DNA of 64,000 nt. It comes from Chitinophagaceae bacterium PMP191F. GTDB taxonomy: Bacteria > Bacteroidota > Bacteroidia > Chitinophagales > Chitinophagaceae. The notes beneath the pieces were generated by a model. That model saw only the letters and a program-made list of their open reading frames with translations, did no database searches and was not told the origin of the DNA. The stretch covers positions 1 to 64,000 of the forward strand of contig LGYU01000023.1 of the NCBI GenBank assembly GCA_001302245.1, in the 5' to 3' direction. This document shows, piece by piece, positions 8,858 to 18,156 of the stretch. Made by a program: the position numbers and the translations under genes. Each line of letters begins with the position of its first letter. Positions within the stretch are counted from its first letter, which is position 1.

Positions 8858-9418
8858 CTATTTTATCGAATCTTTTACTTCTCCGCAGGTTAACATTTGA
8901 GCTCCCATGTATGGGTTACGGATCTCTTTTTCCGCACTCATCCAGTATGCACCTTTATCATCCAGTGCCATGGGGCAAAAATCAACATACAGTTCTCCGG
9001 TTGCCAGTCCTGTTCTTTTTACTTTTTCTATTAAAGCATTGTTCAGGGCTGCATACGCTGCACGCAAGGCAGTAATATCCGTAGCTTCTGTAACCTTCAC
9101 TGCAGTATTTTTAACAGCCTCCCCTCCTTCCAAACCATGCATTCCCGCTGCAATTGCATTGCCTGCTATGCGTGCATTTTTCAGATCATCGTTCACCAGT
9201 GCATTGGTCAGTTGTTCATACTGCCGGTAAACAGCCGTTAAACGGTCGTCTTTTAACACTACGGTGTTAACAGCTTGCCGGTGGTGCTGCGCCTGGTGCA
9301 TACTGCTGTCAACATGTTTTTCGTGTTCCTGGTGTGGCGATAGGGATTGTTGTCCACATGCTGCCAGCACACCTGTTATAACAAATGCTGTTGTATATTT
9401 TATAAACTGTGGTATCAT
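8858..9418 (-). CDS. DUF3347 lipoprotein, last gene of the copper efflux operon
   Basis: The 186-residue protein has a lipoprotein signal (lipobox LAACG near residue 21), a His-rich stretch (HQEHEKHVDSSMHQAQHH) and a helical DUF3347 domain ending in DFCPMALDDKGAYWMS and NPYMGAQMLTCGEV. DUF3347 proteins accompany CusB-type adaptors in Bacteroidota, and the conserved Cys/Met/His residues suggest copper or silver binding in the periplasm. It lies 37 bp after the second adaptor gene, so it is the distal gene of the run that starts near 17.4 kb. Confidence 0.88.
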   Translation of the reverse strand: MIPQFIKYTTAFVITGVLAACGQQSLSPHQEHEKHVDSSMHQAQHHRQAVNTVVLKDDRLTAVYRQYEQLTNALVNDDLKNARIAGNAIAAGMHGLEGGEAVKNTAVKVTEATDITALRAAYAALNNALIEKVKRTGLATGELYVDFCPMALDDKGAYWMSAEKEIRNPYMGAQMLTCGEVKDSIK

Positions 9419-9455
9419 ATCATGTTCTTTTTATGCTTTATTAATGCAGATATCC

Positions 9456-10676
9456 TTATCCATGTTTGTGTGCACCGGTGGGATGTGCCCCTTTTTTCAG
9501 CACATATTCACTATATAATAAATAAGCGCCTGTTACAACTACCTGTTCGCCTGCATCTACTCCTTCTGTGATCTCGATCATATCAGCATTTTCCATTCCT
9601 GTTTTTACAGGCCGTGGTTCAAATACACCTTTACCTGTTTCAATCCATACGTGTGCATCTTTACCATTTCGTATCACAGCGTCTACCGGCAACCGCAAAC
9701 CCGCAGCAGTTTTTTTAACGGGTAGCAGAATCGTAGCCTGTAAACCGGGTTGCCATTGACTACCTGCGTTTGCAATGGTGCCGCGCACCTGCAGCAACTG
9801 GCTGCCCGGCTGCAGCGCCGGGTTAATAAACTGGATGGTCATAGACTGTGCCTGTGCTTCCCAGCCAGGTATCATCACTTTTACTTCCTGTCCCGGGCGG
9901 ATACTGCCAGCCTCTGACGGGTACACATCAGCTTCTACCCACAGTTCCTGGTAACTTTCCAGCTTCATAATATCACCACCTGCCGGTACATACTGTCCCT
10001 GTGTTACTGATAATGCAGATACTGTTCCGCTTACCGGTGCATAATAAGTAATAAGGGGGGCAGACTTTTGCGTTTGTACCAGGTGCTGCAACTGTGCATC
10101 GGTCTGATCATACAACAATAATTTCTGGCGGGCTGCTTTTTCGATCTGTTCAAACTTTGCATCACCGGGAAATTGTTTTACCTGTGCCACAGCCAGCAGG
10201 TACTCCTGTTGCAATGCAGCCAGTTCTTCAGAATATATACTATACAATGGCTGACCTTTGCGTACCTGCACACCGGTTTCCCGTACATTCAGCACATCAA
10301 TTCTGCCGGCTACCCGGCTGGAAACAAAAGCTGTTTGTGCCGGGTCTGTTACCAGGCGGCCAGCCAGGTATTTGTATCCGCCAATGCTGCCACTGTCTGC
10401 CATTACGATGGTAATATTGGCCAGTGCAATCTGGTCTTCCCCCAATGTTAACGATGCACTGATATTGTTTTTATCAAAAGGTACCAGGTCCATACCGCAT
10501 ATCGGACAGGCACCGGGGGCATCCCGTACAACCTGTGGATGCATGGAACAGGTATAGGTTTGCTTTTTTTCCGCCGCTACTTCTTTTTTTGCCGTCTGTT
10601 GTTTACAGGCAGTCAGCAATACTGCGGGCAATGCCATTATACATACCCATAATATTATCCATCTCTTTATAGCCAT
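9456..10676 (-). CDS. cusB: CusB-like RND periplasmic adaptor with N-terminal heavy-metal-binding domain
   Basis: In this 406-residue lipoprotein-like adaptor, a small metal-binding domain follows the lipobox region (LLTACK): YTCSMHPQVVRDAPGACPIC with GMDLVPF after it (about residues 41-67). The rest is a HlyD/CusB barrel-sandwich and beta-barrel fold (LYSIYSEELAALQQEYLLA; WVEADVYPSEAGSIRPGQ). The protein links the inner-membrane RND pump to TolC and hands metal to the pump. The C-terminus is His-rich (PTGAHKHG). It follows another adaptor gene by 10 bp. The operon encodes two adaptors, which is common in Bacteroidota cus loci. Confidence 0.9.
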   Translation of the reverse strand: MAIKRWIILWVCIMALPAVLLTACKQQTAKKEVAAEKKQTYTCSMHPQVVRDAPGACPICGMDLVPFDKNNISASLTLGEDQIALANITIVMADSGSIGGYKYLAGRLVTDPAQTAFVSSRVAGRIDVLNVRETGVQVRKGQPLYSIYSEELAALQQEYLLAVAQVKQFPGDAKFEQIEKAARQKLLLYDQTDAQLQHLVQTQKSAPLITYYAPVSGTVSALSVTQGQYVPAGGDIMKLESYQELWVEADVYPSEAGSIRPGQEVKVMIPGWEAQAQSMTIQFINPALQPGSQLLQVRGTIANAGSQWQPGLQATILLPVKKTAAGLRLPVDAVIRNGKDAHVWIETGKGVFEPRPVKTGMENADMIEITEGVDAGEQVVVTGAYLLYSEYVLKKGAHPTGAHKHG

Positions 10677-10686
10677 ATTGCAACGG

Positions 10687-11886
10687 TTATTGATTTGTAC
10701 TTGTTTTAATAAAACTCTCGCTATCTACCAGGTAAGCTGCATCTGCAGCGATCTGCCAGTTGCTGATATCTGTTAATACCTGCAGCATTCCTTCCACTTT
10801 TACGCCGGTTTGTATCATTGCGGCTTTCAATACGTCCCGTTCCTTCCTGAAAACATAGGCCCTGTTGCCCGACTGCCATACAGCCTGCTGCGGCACCCAC
10901 CATCCTTTTTCATAAACCACGGGTATGGCAGCTGTTACCAGTTGCCCGGGTTGAAAAGTATGTTTACCCTGCAGATAGATCCTTATACGGGTAAAACTGC
11001 GGCCATTCTGTAATACCGGTTCTATTAAACCAACAGTACCGCTTTTCACAACATTGTCTGCAGCATAGAAGACCAGCCTGGTCCCCGTTTTTACCGATGC
11101 AGATAAAGAAGGTTCCAGGAAAAGCGTGGCAACCAGGCTACCTGTCTGGTAGATAGTGTACAATGATTGTCCCGCAGCCACATACTGCCCTTCGCGTAAT
11201 AACACAGGCATTGCAGTAACTGTAGCTGCAGTTGGTATTGCAACAGTTCCTTCCATACTGTTCATATCAACATTACCAGGTGTTGCGGAAGCAACTGCAC
11301 TTGTACCTGCAGCATTGGCCGTAGCCGCTTGTGCTATTTTTTCCAGTATAAAACCGGAAGCATTGCTGTACACCGGAATGCGATATAATATATTACCGGT
11401 TGCCAGTATACGCTGTACCTGCTCCGGCGTCATACCCAGCAATACTAATTTCTGACGGGCAGCCTGCAGCAATGTTTCATTACTGCCGTTGCGGGCTATC
11501 AGCAACAGCTCACGTTGTGCAGCAGCCAGGTCGGGCGAATAGATCTCCATGATCAATTGACCCTTTTGCACCGGCTGGTAATTATACCTGATATATAGTT
11601 TTTCAATACGGCCACTGACCCTTGCAGCAAGACTGGTTTCATTGCGACTATCGTACTCAATAACCCCCTGCGCAGTAACAGAATAAATTTGTGTTCCTGT
11701 CCGGGGAATGATGGTACGTACGTTGGCAATTACCTGGCTGTTCACCGGTTGCAGTTGTGCTGTTAATCCTGTATCCATTTTATTGTGCTTAGCATGTGCT
11801 GCCGTTTGCTTTTTATCCCTGCAGGCAGCTATTACTATTACACCTGCCAGTAACAGACTGTATTTAACGATATAACTGCTTTTCAT
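10687..11886 (-). CDS. HlyD/CusB-family RND periplasmic adaptor
   Basis: The 399-residue second adaptor has a lipobox-type N-terminus (VIVIAACR), a barrel-sandwich half (RVSGRIEKLYIRYNYQPVQK), the hairpin segment IYSPDLAAAQRELLLIARNG, and the second half LREGQYVAAGQSLYTIYQTG. It lacks the CxMHP metal-binding domain of its neighbour but has a Met-rich insert around residues 205-230. Its start overlaps the end of the TolC gene by 23 bp, so the two are translationally coupled. It likely acts in the same copper/silver pump as its neighbour. Confidence 0.9.
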   Translation of the reverse strand: MKSSYIVKYSLLLAGVIVIAACRDKKQTAAHAKHNKMDTGLTAQLQPVNSQVIANVRTIIPRTGTQIYSVTAQGVIEYDSRNETSLAARVSGRIEKLYIRYNYQPVQKGQLIMEIYSPDLAAAQRELLLIARNGSNETLLQAARQKLVLLGMTPEQVQRILATGNILYRIPVYSNASGFILEKIAQAATANAAGTSAVASATPGNVDMNSMEGTVAIPTAATVTAMPVLLREGQYVAAGQSLYTIYQTGSLVATLFLEPSLSASVKTGTRLVFYAADNVVKSGTVGLIEPVLQNGRSFTRIRIYLQGKHTFQPGQLVTAAIPVVYEKGWWVPQQAVWQSGNRAYVFRKERDVLKAAMIQTGVKVEGMLQVLTDISNWQIAADAAYLVDSESFIKTSTNQ

Positions 11887-13117
11887 AATCGGCGATCATT
11901 TCGTACAACTTTAATTTTTCATCCAGTACTTCCACCTGCATCATGGTCAGTGCTTCCCAGGAACCGATCACCTGCGCAAGCGGCAATGTGTTCTCCTGGT
12001 ATTTTGCAAAGTCAGCATCCATGCTCTTTTGTAAAGCAGGGATCACTTTATCTGATTTGGCGGTTATCCTGGTTTGCATGGTTTGTATCTCGTATTGCAT
12101 GCCATACAACATACCTTGTGTTTCCTGCAACATAGCAGCACGCTCTTTCTGCATCCCCTCCACATTGTACTGCATGGCCCTGATCTCAGATTTATACATC
12201 TTTGATGCCCACGGCACAATAGGTATGCTTACCATGCCCATAACACTGTATGCATAAGGCATAATATTGCTCAGCGGATGCATATGCTCAAAACGGATCC
12301 GGAAATCGGGTTTTCTCTCGTTTTTCATACTCGCAATATTCAGTTGCATAGAGCGGATGCTTTCATTCATTTTCAATACATCCTTACGAACGCCCGCCAG
12401 CGTTGTGGTATCGTATGCAGCCGCTGCAACAAACAACGGAACATAGGTTGTATCGATTTCAAACAACTGGTTACCGGGTGCATTCATCAGGCTGTTCATC
12501 CACGAACGCGCTTTGGCAATAAGACCTTCCTGCATACGGATCATATTCCTGTTCTCTTCGATCTTTGCATCTGCCCTGTACACACTGCCCAGTTGTGACT
12601 GGTTGTACGGGTACCGCACTTCCTCTATCTTTTTCATCATCACCATGATCTTTTCATTCTGTTGCAGCAACTGTATTTTTTCACGCGCTATCAGCCAGTT
12701 GAAATACAATCTTCTGGCCTGTGCTTTCAGGTCATTTAATGTAACTGCCCGGTTGGCATTTTCCACATCGCCCAGTGAAGCGATGTATTGTTTTTTAGAT
12801 TGCTGTTTGGCAGTATTGGGAATATCCTGCTCCAGTTGCAGCATCAGGTTTCCTTTGGACATATCGTCTGTTTTGCGTTGCCCGGGATAAGGTGTCATAA
12901 ACGTACCAACACCTACCATTGGCGCCATCCATGCAGTAGCAGCTTCGGCACTGTATTTATAGGCAGAAGCTTTCAAACCGTACGATTGTAACAGCAGGTT
13001 ACCATTGTCAATACGCTGCAATACGGTATCCAGCGATAATACCGGTACCTGTGCATGGGCACTCAATGATGATGCCATACAAAACCACAGGCCCAGCAGT
13101 TTAATGATGTGTTTCAT
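11864..13117 (-). CDS. TolC family outer-membrane factor (CusC-like)
   Basis: The 417-residue protein has a signal peptide (start chosen at 13117, cleavage near SAHAQ) and two long helical hairpins typical of OEP/TolC proteins (LKAQARRLYFNWLIAREKIQ; EVRYPYNQSQLGSVYRADAK). A Met-rich tract (MQLNIASMKNERK; MQYEIQTMQTRI) fits a copper/silver exporter. It would form the outer-membrane exit duct for the RND pump. It overlaps the downstream adaptor gene by 23 bp and the upstream CusA C-half by 17 bp. A longer start at 13150 would only add residues before the signal. Confidence 0.88.
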   Translation of the reverse strand: MKHIIKLLGLWFCMASSLSAHAQVPVLSLDTVLQRIDNGNLLLQSYGLKASAYKYSAEAATAWMAPMVGVGTFMTPYPGQRKTDDMSKGNLMLQLEQDIPNTAKQQSKKQYIASLGDVENANRAVTLNDLKAQARRLYFNWLIAREKIQLLQQNEKIMVMMKKIEEVRYPYNQSQLGSVYRADAKIEENRNMIRMQEGLIAKARSWMNSLMNAPGNQLFEIDTTYVPLFVAAAAYDTTTLAGVRKDVLKMNESIRSMQLNIASMKNERKPDFRIRFEHMHPLSNIMPYAYSVMGMVSIPIVPWASKMYKSEIRAMQYNVEGMQKERAAMLQETQGMLYGMQYEIQTMQTRITAKSDKVIPALQKSMDADFAKYQENTLPLAQVIGSWEALTMMQVEVLDEKLKLYEMIADYEKQLYR

Positions 13118-15026
13118 GTATCTCCAGTTTTCCAAACTTTCGTAATTCATATTCTTTGGTCATTAAAAAGATCAGTGGTGTTACCAGCAGAATATGTGTG
13201 GAAGAGGTTAACACCCCGCCGATCATAGGCAATACAATCGGTTTCATTACATCTGTTCCTACACCGGTTGACCATAATACCGGCACCAGTCCGAACAACG
13301 ACACACAAACCGTCATCAGTTTGGGACGCAAACGTTTGGCAGCACCATGTATCACATACTGCCGCAGATCTTCGGGGGTAATAGTTTCTTTTGAATTGCC
13401 TTTGGCTTTTACCAGTTGCTGCATGGCATCGTTCAGATAAATGATCATTACAATACCTGTTTCCACTGCAATACCAAACAAGGCAATAAAACCAACTGCT
13501 ACGGCCACCGACAGGTTTACCTGCCATGCGTAAATAAGATAGGCGCCCCCTATCAATGCAAACGGAACCGTCAGCAGACTGAGAAATGCTTCGCGCAATG
13601 ACCTGAAAGCCAAATAGAGTGAGAAGAATATGATCAGCAATACCACCGGTGCTATCCACATCAGGGCCTGTTTGCCACGCACCAGGTTTTCATACTGGCC
13701 GCTCCATTCCAGGTAATATCCCTGCGGTAAAATGCCCTGCGCTTTATTCATTTTATCAATCGCTTCCTGCACCGTACTACCCAGGTCACGATCACGCACA
13801 TTGAACAGCACAGCACCACGCAACATGGCATTGTCTGACGTAATCATTGGCGGTCCTTCTTCAAATACCACATCTGCCACGGTTGATAACGGTACTTCGC
13901 CCATTGCCGGGGACATCAGCGGTATTCTTTTAATAGCATCCAGACTATTGCGGTAATCCTGCGCCAGTCGCAGACTGATGGTAAAACGCCGGCGGCCTTC
14001 AATGGTATTCCCGATCACAGCGCCACCCAATGCAGTTTCTATTACCTGGTTCACATCATCAATGGTCAACCCATAACGTGCCAGGTCTTCCCGGCGTGTA
14101 TTTACCGCCAGGTATTTACCACCGGTAACAGGTTCTACATACAGATCGTTGATACCAGGTGTGCCTTCCAGTTCTTTACGTACTTTTTCAGATACAGCCG
14201 CTATCGTATCCAGGTTCTGGCCATATACTTTTACGCCCACATCTGTACGGATACCGGTTGAAAGCATATTGATACGGTTGATGATGGGTTGTGTCCAGCC
14301 ATTCACCACGCCTGGTATCTGCAGCCTGGCATCCAGTTCATTGATGATATCTTTTTTGGTAAGTCCTTTGCGCCATTGTGAAGATGGCTTCAGCATAATG
14401 ATCGTTTCGATCATACTGATGGGCGAATTATCAGTGGCGGTAGAAGCACGACCGGCCTTACCCAGTACTTTATCCACTTCAGGTACCGACTTAATGATCT
14501 TGTCCTGTACCTGTAAGATCCGTTTCACTTCGGTATTAGATATATCGGGTAGTGTAACGGGCATAAACAGGATGCTTTGCTCATCCAGCGGTGGCATAAA
14601 CTCTGTACCCAGGCTGCGCAACAACGGAATAGAAATCAGCAATGCAATAATGTTAATGGCAATCGTTGTTTTGCGCCATTTCAATACAGTTCTGATAACA
14701 GGTTCATATATTTTTTCCAGCAAGCGGTTGATGGGATTGGCATTATCCGGTCTGAAACGTCCCTTCATAAAAAAGGAGATCAGTACCGGCGCCAGTGTAA
14801 TCACCAGCACTGCATCTACCAGCATAATGAAGGTTTTGGTATATGCCAGCGGATGAAACAACTTACCTTCCTGCCCGGTAAGCATAAATACCGGTAAAAA
14901 GGAAGTGATAATGATCACCGTTGCAAAAAATACCCCGCGCGATACCTGCCTGGAAGACTGTTCTATGACCTTCAGTCGCTCCTCTTCAGTAATCCACTGC
15001 GGCTTTTTTCTGAAAAAACGTTTCAT
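13101..15026 (-). CDS. cusA: CusA-type RND metal efflux permease, C-terminal part (TM5-TM12)
   Basis: The 641 residues correspond to the second part of a ~1050-residue CusA/CzcA pump: end of the cytoplasmic loop after TM4 (KKPQWITEEERLKVIEQSSR), TM5-6 (IITSFLPVFMLTGQEGKLF), the second porter domain, and TM7-12. Proton-relay residues equivalent to E939 and K984 of E. coli CusA are present (FGIAVETGIVMIIYL; KRLRPKLMTV). The N-terminal part is the separate ORF at 15098-16393, in a different frame, 71 bp upstream. An in-frame TAG 18 nt before the ATG at 15026 excludes an earlier start. It overlaps the TolC gene by 17 bp. It could be a broken gene or a pump made from two chains. Confidence 0.9.
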   Translation of the reverse strand: MKRFFRKKPQWITEEERLKVIEQSSRQVSRGVFFATVIIITSFLPVFMLTGQEGKLFHPLAYTKTFIMLVDAVLVITLAPVLISFFMKGRFRPDNANPINRLLEKIYEPVIRTVLKWRKTTIAINIIALLISIPLLRSLGTEFMPPLDEQSILFMPVTLPDISNTEVKRILQVQDKIIKSVPEVDKVLGKAGRASTATDNSPISMIETIIMLKPSSQWRKGLTKKDIINELDARLQIPGVVNGWTQPIINRINMLSTGIRTDVGVKVYGQNLDTIAAVSEKVRKELEGTPGINDLYVEPVTGGKYLAVNTRREDLARYGLTIDDVNQVIETALGGAVIGNTIEGRRRFTISLRLAQDYRNSLDAIKRIPLMSPAMGEVPLSTVADVVFEEGPPMITSDNAMLRGAVLFNVRDRDLGSTVQEAIDKMNKAQGILPQGYYLEWSGQYENLVRGKQALMWIAPVVLLIIFFSLYLAFRSLREAFLSLLTVPFALIGGAYLIYAWQVNLSVAVAVGFIALFGIAVETGIVMIIYLNDAMQQLVKAKGNSKETITPEDLRQYVIHGAAKRLRPKLMTVCVSLFGLVPVLWSTGVGTDVMKPIVLPMIGGVLTSSTHILLVTPLIFLMTKEYELRKFGKLEIHETHH

Positions 15027-15120
15027 GTAAAATTCTTTTAACTATGATAATATCACAACGCCACTGCTTCTCACCATGCACTTTGTACCTTAAAACTTTA
15101 ACCTTGCACTTTACCCTTCT
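15027..15120 (-). repeat. Word-like sequence interrupting cusA
   Basis: Between the two cusA parts the sequence changes from coding to words such as CTTTGTACCTTAAAACTTT and AACCTTGCACTTTACCCTTC (15081-15118 on the plus strand). They resemble 1699-1728 in the first intergenic gap (TATCTTAAAACTT..ACCTGCA) and the pyrimidine-rich words near 20.03-20.18 kb. The N-half stop codon at 15098-15100 lies inside this segment. I infer that a dispersed intergenic word sequence has inserted into, or grown within, the loop of the permease. Confidence 0.5.
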
Positions 15121-16393
15121 CCCGCTCCCACAAAGCATATCGTTCCGACAAATGTTTATAGGCATTCTCACTCATAATTATACCATTGTCTACAATTACA
15201 CCTATAGCCAGTGCAATACCGGTCAGTGACATAATGTTGGAGGAAATACCAAATGCATTCAACAGCAGAAAACTGGCGGCCAGCGTAATGGGGATCTGTA
15301 TCACAATGCTCAATGCACTACGCCAGTGAAACATAAATACGATGACTACCAGCGTTACCACGATCATTTCTTCTATCAATGTTCTTTTAATAGAATCAAT
15401 AGATTCATGGATCAGTTCACCACGATCGTACACAATATCAAATGTTACTCCATCGGGAAGTCCTTTGGAAACATCTTTCATTTTGGCTTTTACTTTATCA
15501 ATAACAGCAGCAGCATTTTCACCATAACGCATAACCACAATACCTCCTACTCTTTCGCCGGTACCGTCCTGGTCAAAAATGCCATTGCGGGTCTCTCCGG
15601 TCATCTGTACGGTAGCTACATCAGCTACACGGATGGGAACACTGCCCTGGTTTTTGATGGGAATATTTTCTATTTCTTTTACGGATTGCAGGTATCCAGA
15701 GGTTTTAATGATATAACCGATGCCACTCATCTCAAATTTTCTTCCCCCCGATTCATTGTTATTGGAACGTACGGCATTGATCACTTCAGGTACAGATAAC
15801 CGGTAGTACAACAGCTTATTGGGATTGACCACTACCTGGTATTGCTGCTGAAAACCACCGAAAGAAGCTATTTCACTCACTCCTTCTACATTCTGCAGGG
15901 CAAATCTGATATACCAGTCCTGCAGGGCACGTTGCTCACCAAGGTTCATACCTGGTGCTTTTAAGGTATACCATAAAATATGTCCTACGCCTGTGCCATC
16001 AGGCCCCAGTTGCGGTATAACACCGGCAGGTAATGTGCGGGAAATGGTGCTGATTTTTTCCAGCACACGTTCACGGGCCCAGTAAATTTCAGCGTCATCC
16101 TGGAAAATGACATAGATAAAACTCATGCCGAACATAGATGATCCGCGCACATATTTTACGCGTGGCAATCCCTGCAAACTGGTCACCAGTGGGTAGGTCA
16201 CCTGGTCTTCCATCAGTTGCGGACTACGTCCCATCCATTCTGTAAAAACGATCACCTGGTTTTCTGACAGATCGGGAATGGCATCAATGGGATTCTTCTT
16301 TACAGCGAAAATTCCCCATACAAACAAAGCCGCAGCTAACAGTAATACAATAAAGCGGTTTCGTAAAGACCAACTGATCAGGCGATGCACCAT
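15098..16393 (-). CDS. cusA: CusA-type RND metal efflux permease, N-terminal part (TM1-TM4)
   Basis: The 431 residues correspond to the first part of CusA/CzcA: TM1 (RNRFIVLLLAAALFVWGIF), the motif NPIDAIPDLSENQVIVFTEW, the first periplasmic porter domain (PAGVIPQLGPDGTGVGHILW), then TM2-TM4 ending with GVIVDNGIIMSENAYKHL. The latter holds the Asp/Glu equivalents of E. coli CusA D405 and E412. The reading frame stops in the cytoplasmic loop after TM4, about ten residues past the last recognisable CusA sequence. The rest of the pump is the ORF at 13101-15026. All domains are intact, so a two-chain pump is possible. It is 78 bp downstream of the HMA gene. Confidence 0.9.
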   Translation of the reverse strand: MVHRLISWSLRNRFIVLLLAAALFVWGIFAVKKNPIDAIPDLSENQVIVFTEWMGRSPQLMEDQVTYPLVTSLQGLPRVKYVRGSSMFGMSFIYVIFQDDAEIYWARERVLEKISTISRTLPAGVIPQLGPDGTGVGHILWYTLKAPGMNLGEQRALQDWYIRFALQNVEGVSEIASFGGFQQQYQVVVNPNKLLYYRLSVPEVINAVRSNNNESGGRKFEMSGIGYIIKTSGYLQSVKEIENIPIKNQGSVPIRVADVATVQMTGETRNGIFDQDGTGERVGGIVVMRYGENAAAVIDKVKAKMKDVSKGLPDGVTFDIVYDRGELIHESIDSIKRTLIEEMIVVTLVVIVFMFHWRSALSIVIQIPITLAASFLLLNAFGISSNIMSLTGIALAIGVIVDNGIIMSENAYKHLSERYALWEREKGKVQG

Positions 16394-16471
16394 AACTGAA
16401 CATTTTGTGATTGTGTGAAGGAAAGGATCCGGAGATCTTCAATATCCCGGATCCCTGGATCAGCCATTTTA

Positions 16472-16819
16472 CTATTGCTTATCAGCTTTACGATCGTAAT
16501 GGCAGCAGCCGGGCAGTTTATTGTATACACTTTCAGATGCTTTCTCCTTATCAGTATCATGCCCTACCGCAGCAACTTTTTTCTGGATGGCATCGCTGGT
16601 GATCTTTGCAGGGTTGTATGTTACCAGCAACAGTTTGGAATCTTCATCCCACACAGCTTTAGAAACACCATCTGCCTTAGCAGCTGTTTCAATACGTTTT
16701 TTACACATACCGCAATTACCGTATACTTTAATGGTATCGGTTTTGGCAGACTGTGCAGATACTTCGTTTACCAAGAACAGGGAAGCCAATACAAGGGCTG
16801 ATGAAAACAACTTTTTCAT
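16472..16819 (-). CDS. Secreted heavy-metal-associated (HMA) domain protein
   Basis: The 115-residue protein has a signal peptide (cleavage near VSAQS) and an HMA/ferredoxin-like fold with the metal site GNCGMCKKRIE (about residues 35-45), followed by SKLLLVTYNPAKITSDAI. Its C-terminus GCCHYDR offers extra thiol and imidazole ligands. Exported HMA proteins next to cusA are typical of Bacteroidota copper operons and probably carry Cu(I) in the periplasm. It directly precedes the permease gene. Confidence 0.88.
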   Translation of the reverse strand: MKKLFSSALVLASLFLVNEVSAQSAKTDTIKVYGNCGMCKKRIETAAKADGVSKAVWDEDSKLLLVTYNPAKITSDAIQKKVAAVGHDTDKEKASESVYNKLPGCCHYDRKADKQ

Positions 16820-17042
16820 GTGTTAGATTTTTTGAGTGTATAAAAAGATAATGTGTTAACAGGTATGTCGTAACGTGAACAGTATGTGGCGCTGAACCAC
16901 ACAAGGTTTTTACTGCAGCAACAATGAATGCACCGCTGTACAGGCAGAAAAAATACGTTTACAACTGTAAAATGAATATTACACGGGAAATGCAGGAAAC
17001 AGTCATTGCAGGTAAAGCAATGAGATACTCTGTGGAAAGGGA

Positions 17043-17447
17043 TCAGATCAGGAAAGTACAGTGAAGAAGATAGATATATTGGCCATTATATCCCGGCGGA
17101 GCATGGCTTACAGGATAAGCTACCGTAACGGCATTGAGAGGCACATTCTGTAAAGCAGCAAATACGGGAGGAACAACCGCTGCTACTACCGGTGTAAAAG
17201 GAACAACATTTTCACGGGCCAACTGGTCTTTTTCCAGTTTTACCAGTTTGTGCTCGTCTTTGCAACAGCCATCAGCGGCTTTGTTGCTTTTGCTCATGCC
17301 ACATTTACCACATTGATTATTATGGTCTTTATCGTGCCACAGACTCCAGTTCACCAGTTTACCCATGCAGTAATGCATGTGAATGGTAGCACCGGTGGAT
17401 GTACCGATATACAAAAAGGCTAATATGGCTACGATGAGCTTTTTCAT
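17043..17447 (-). CDS. HYC_CC_PP family protein
   Basis: The 134-residue protein has a signal peptide, HMHYCMGKLVNW near residue 23, a Cys-rich block (CGKCGMSK, then DGCCKDEHK), and VVPPVFAAL. These are the HYC, CC and PP signatures that name this Bacteroidota family. Members sit in copper and cobalt-zinc-cadmium efflux loci and are presumed periplasmic metal-binding proteins, but the mechanism is not known. It is the first gene of the copper run, with a 223-bp gap to the HMA gene, so the HMA gene may have its own promoter. Confidence 0.85.
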   Translation of the reverse strand: MKKLIVAILAFLYIGTSTGATIHMHYCMGKLVNWSLWHDKDHNNQCGKCGMSKSNKAADGCCKDEHKLVKLEKDQLARENVVPFTPVVAAVVPPVFAALQNVPLNAVTVAYPVSHAPPGYNGQYIYLLHCTFLI

Positions 17448-17632
17448 CCTGGTAGTGCAAAAATATACGTTTTGCCTGGTTTTCCTATACCTTTTAACAA
17501 CATGGAAGATCTGACGGGGTAAAACTAATACTTTCCCTTTGCCGGGGTGTTATACATTACCGGAAAGATTTTACATTTTACAGGACAAAGGTCTGTATAA
17601 CAGACCTGCACAGATGTGATGACTTATCAATA

Positions 17633-17995
17633 TTATTCCACTAGGCTAATATCCCGGAGCGAATATGCTACAGCCGGTGGCGCATCATACATATAACAGC
17701 TCAGGCAACCAGGTCTATCAGTGGAAATGCGGAACCTGATATAATTACCTTCGTCAACACCTGTGGGGATAGCGGTACAATAGTTTGTTACATTCAATAC
17801 GTTATTGTATACATTGTCATTCCTGCTCCGGATATCTTTCCAGTTGTTTTCTCCTATATTCGGACCTATTACCTGGATTACAAAACTGGCACATGAGATC
17901 CTGATCACTTTTCCTTTAAGGAAACCATCACCTCCACTTTTCCGGCAGCCGGTTATTACAGCAACAACCAGTAACAAACAGGTAAACCTGTACAT
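17633..17995 (-). CDS. Hypothetical lipoprotein
   Basis: The 120-residue protein has a lipobox (VITGCRKSGG near residue 16). The mature part has the look of a small beta-sandwich (GKVIRISCASFVIQVIGPNI; NYIRFRISTDRPGCLSCYMY). Four cysteines in the mature protein could pair. No family is recognised. It stands alone between the copper operon and the LuxE-like gene. Confidence 0.6.
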   Translation of the reverse strand: MYRFTCLLLVVAVITGCRKSGGDGFLKGKVIRISCASFVIQVIGPNIGENNWKDIRSRNDNVYNNVLNVTNYCTAIPTGVDEGNYIRFRISTDRPGCLSCYMYDAPPAVAYSLRDISLVE

Positions 17996-18156
17996 GACAT
18001 CTTATTTCCGGCATGACAAATTACTCCAACCCGATCGTTGCATGCCGAAATAATAAAACTGTACAGAGTGATTTTTTAAAATGGTAACTGTACGACATAT
18101 GCGCAGTAGCATTTACTATTCGCTATTCAATAGCCTTTACTGAAGAGTTCCTGATT

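Noticed and set aside
14986-15171. Minus-strand ORF bridging the two cusA parts
   Set aside because: It is in a third frame, has no homology to the RND loop and matches neither half, so it does not restore the gene.
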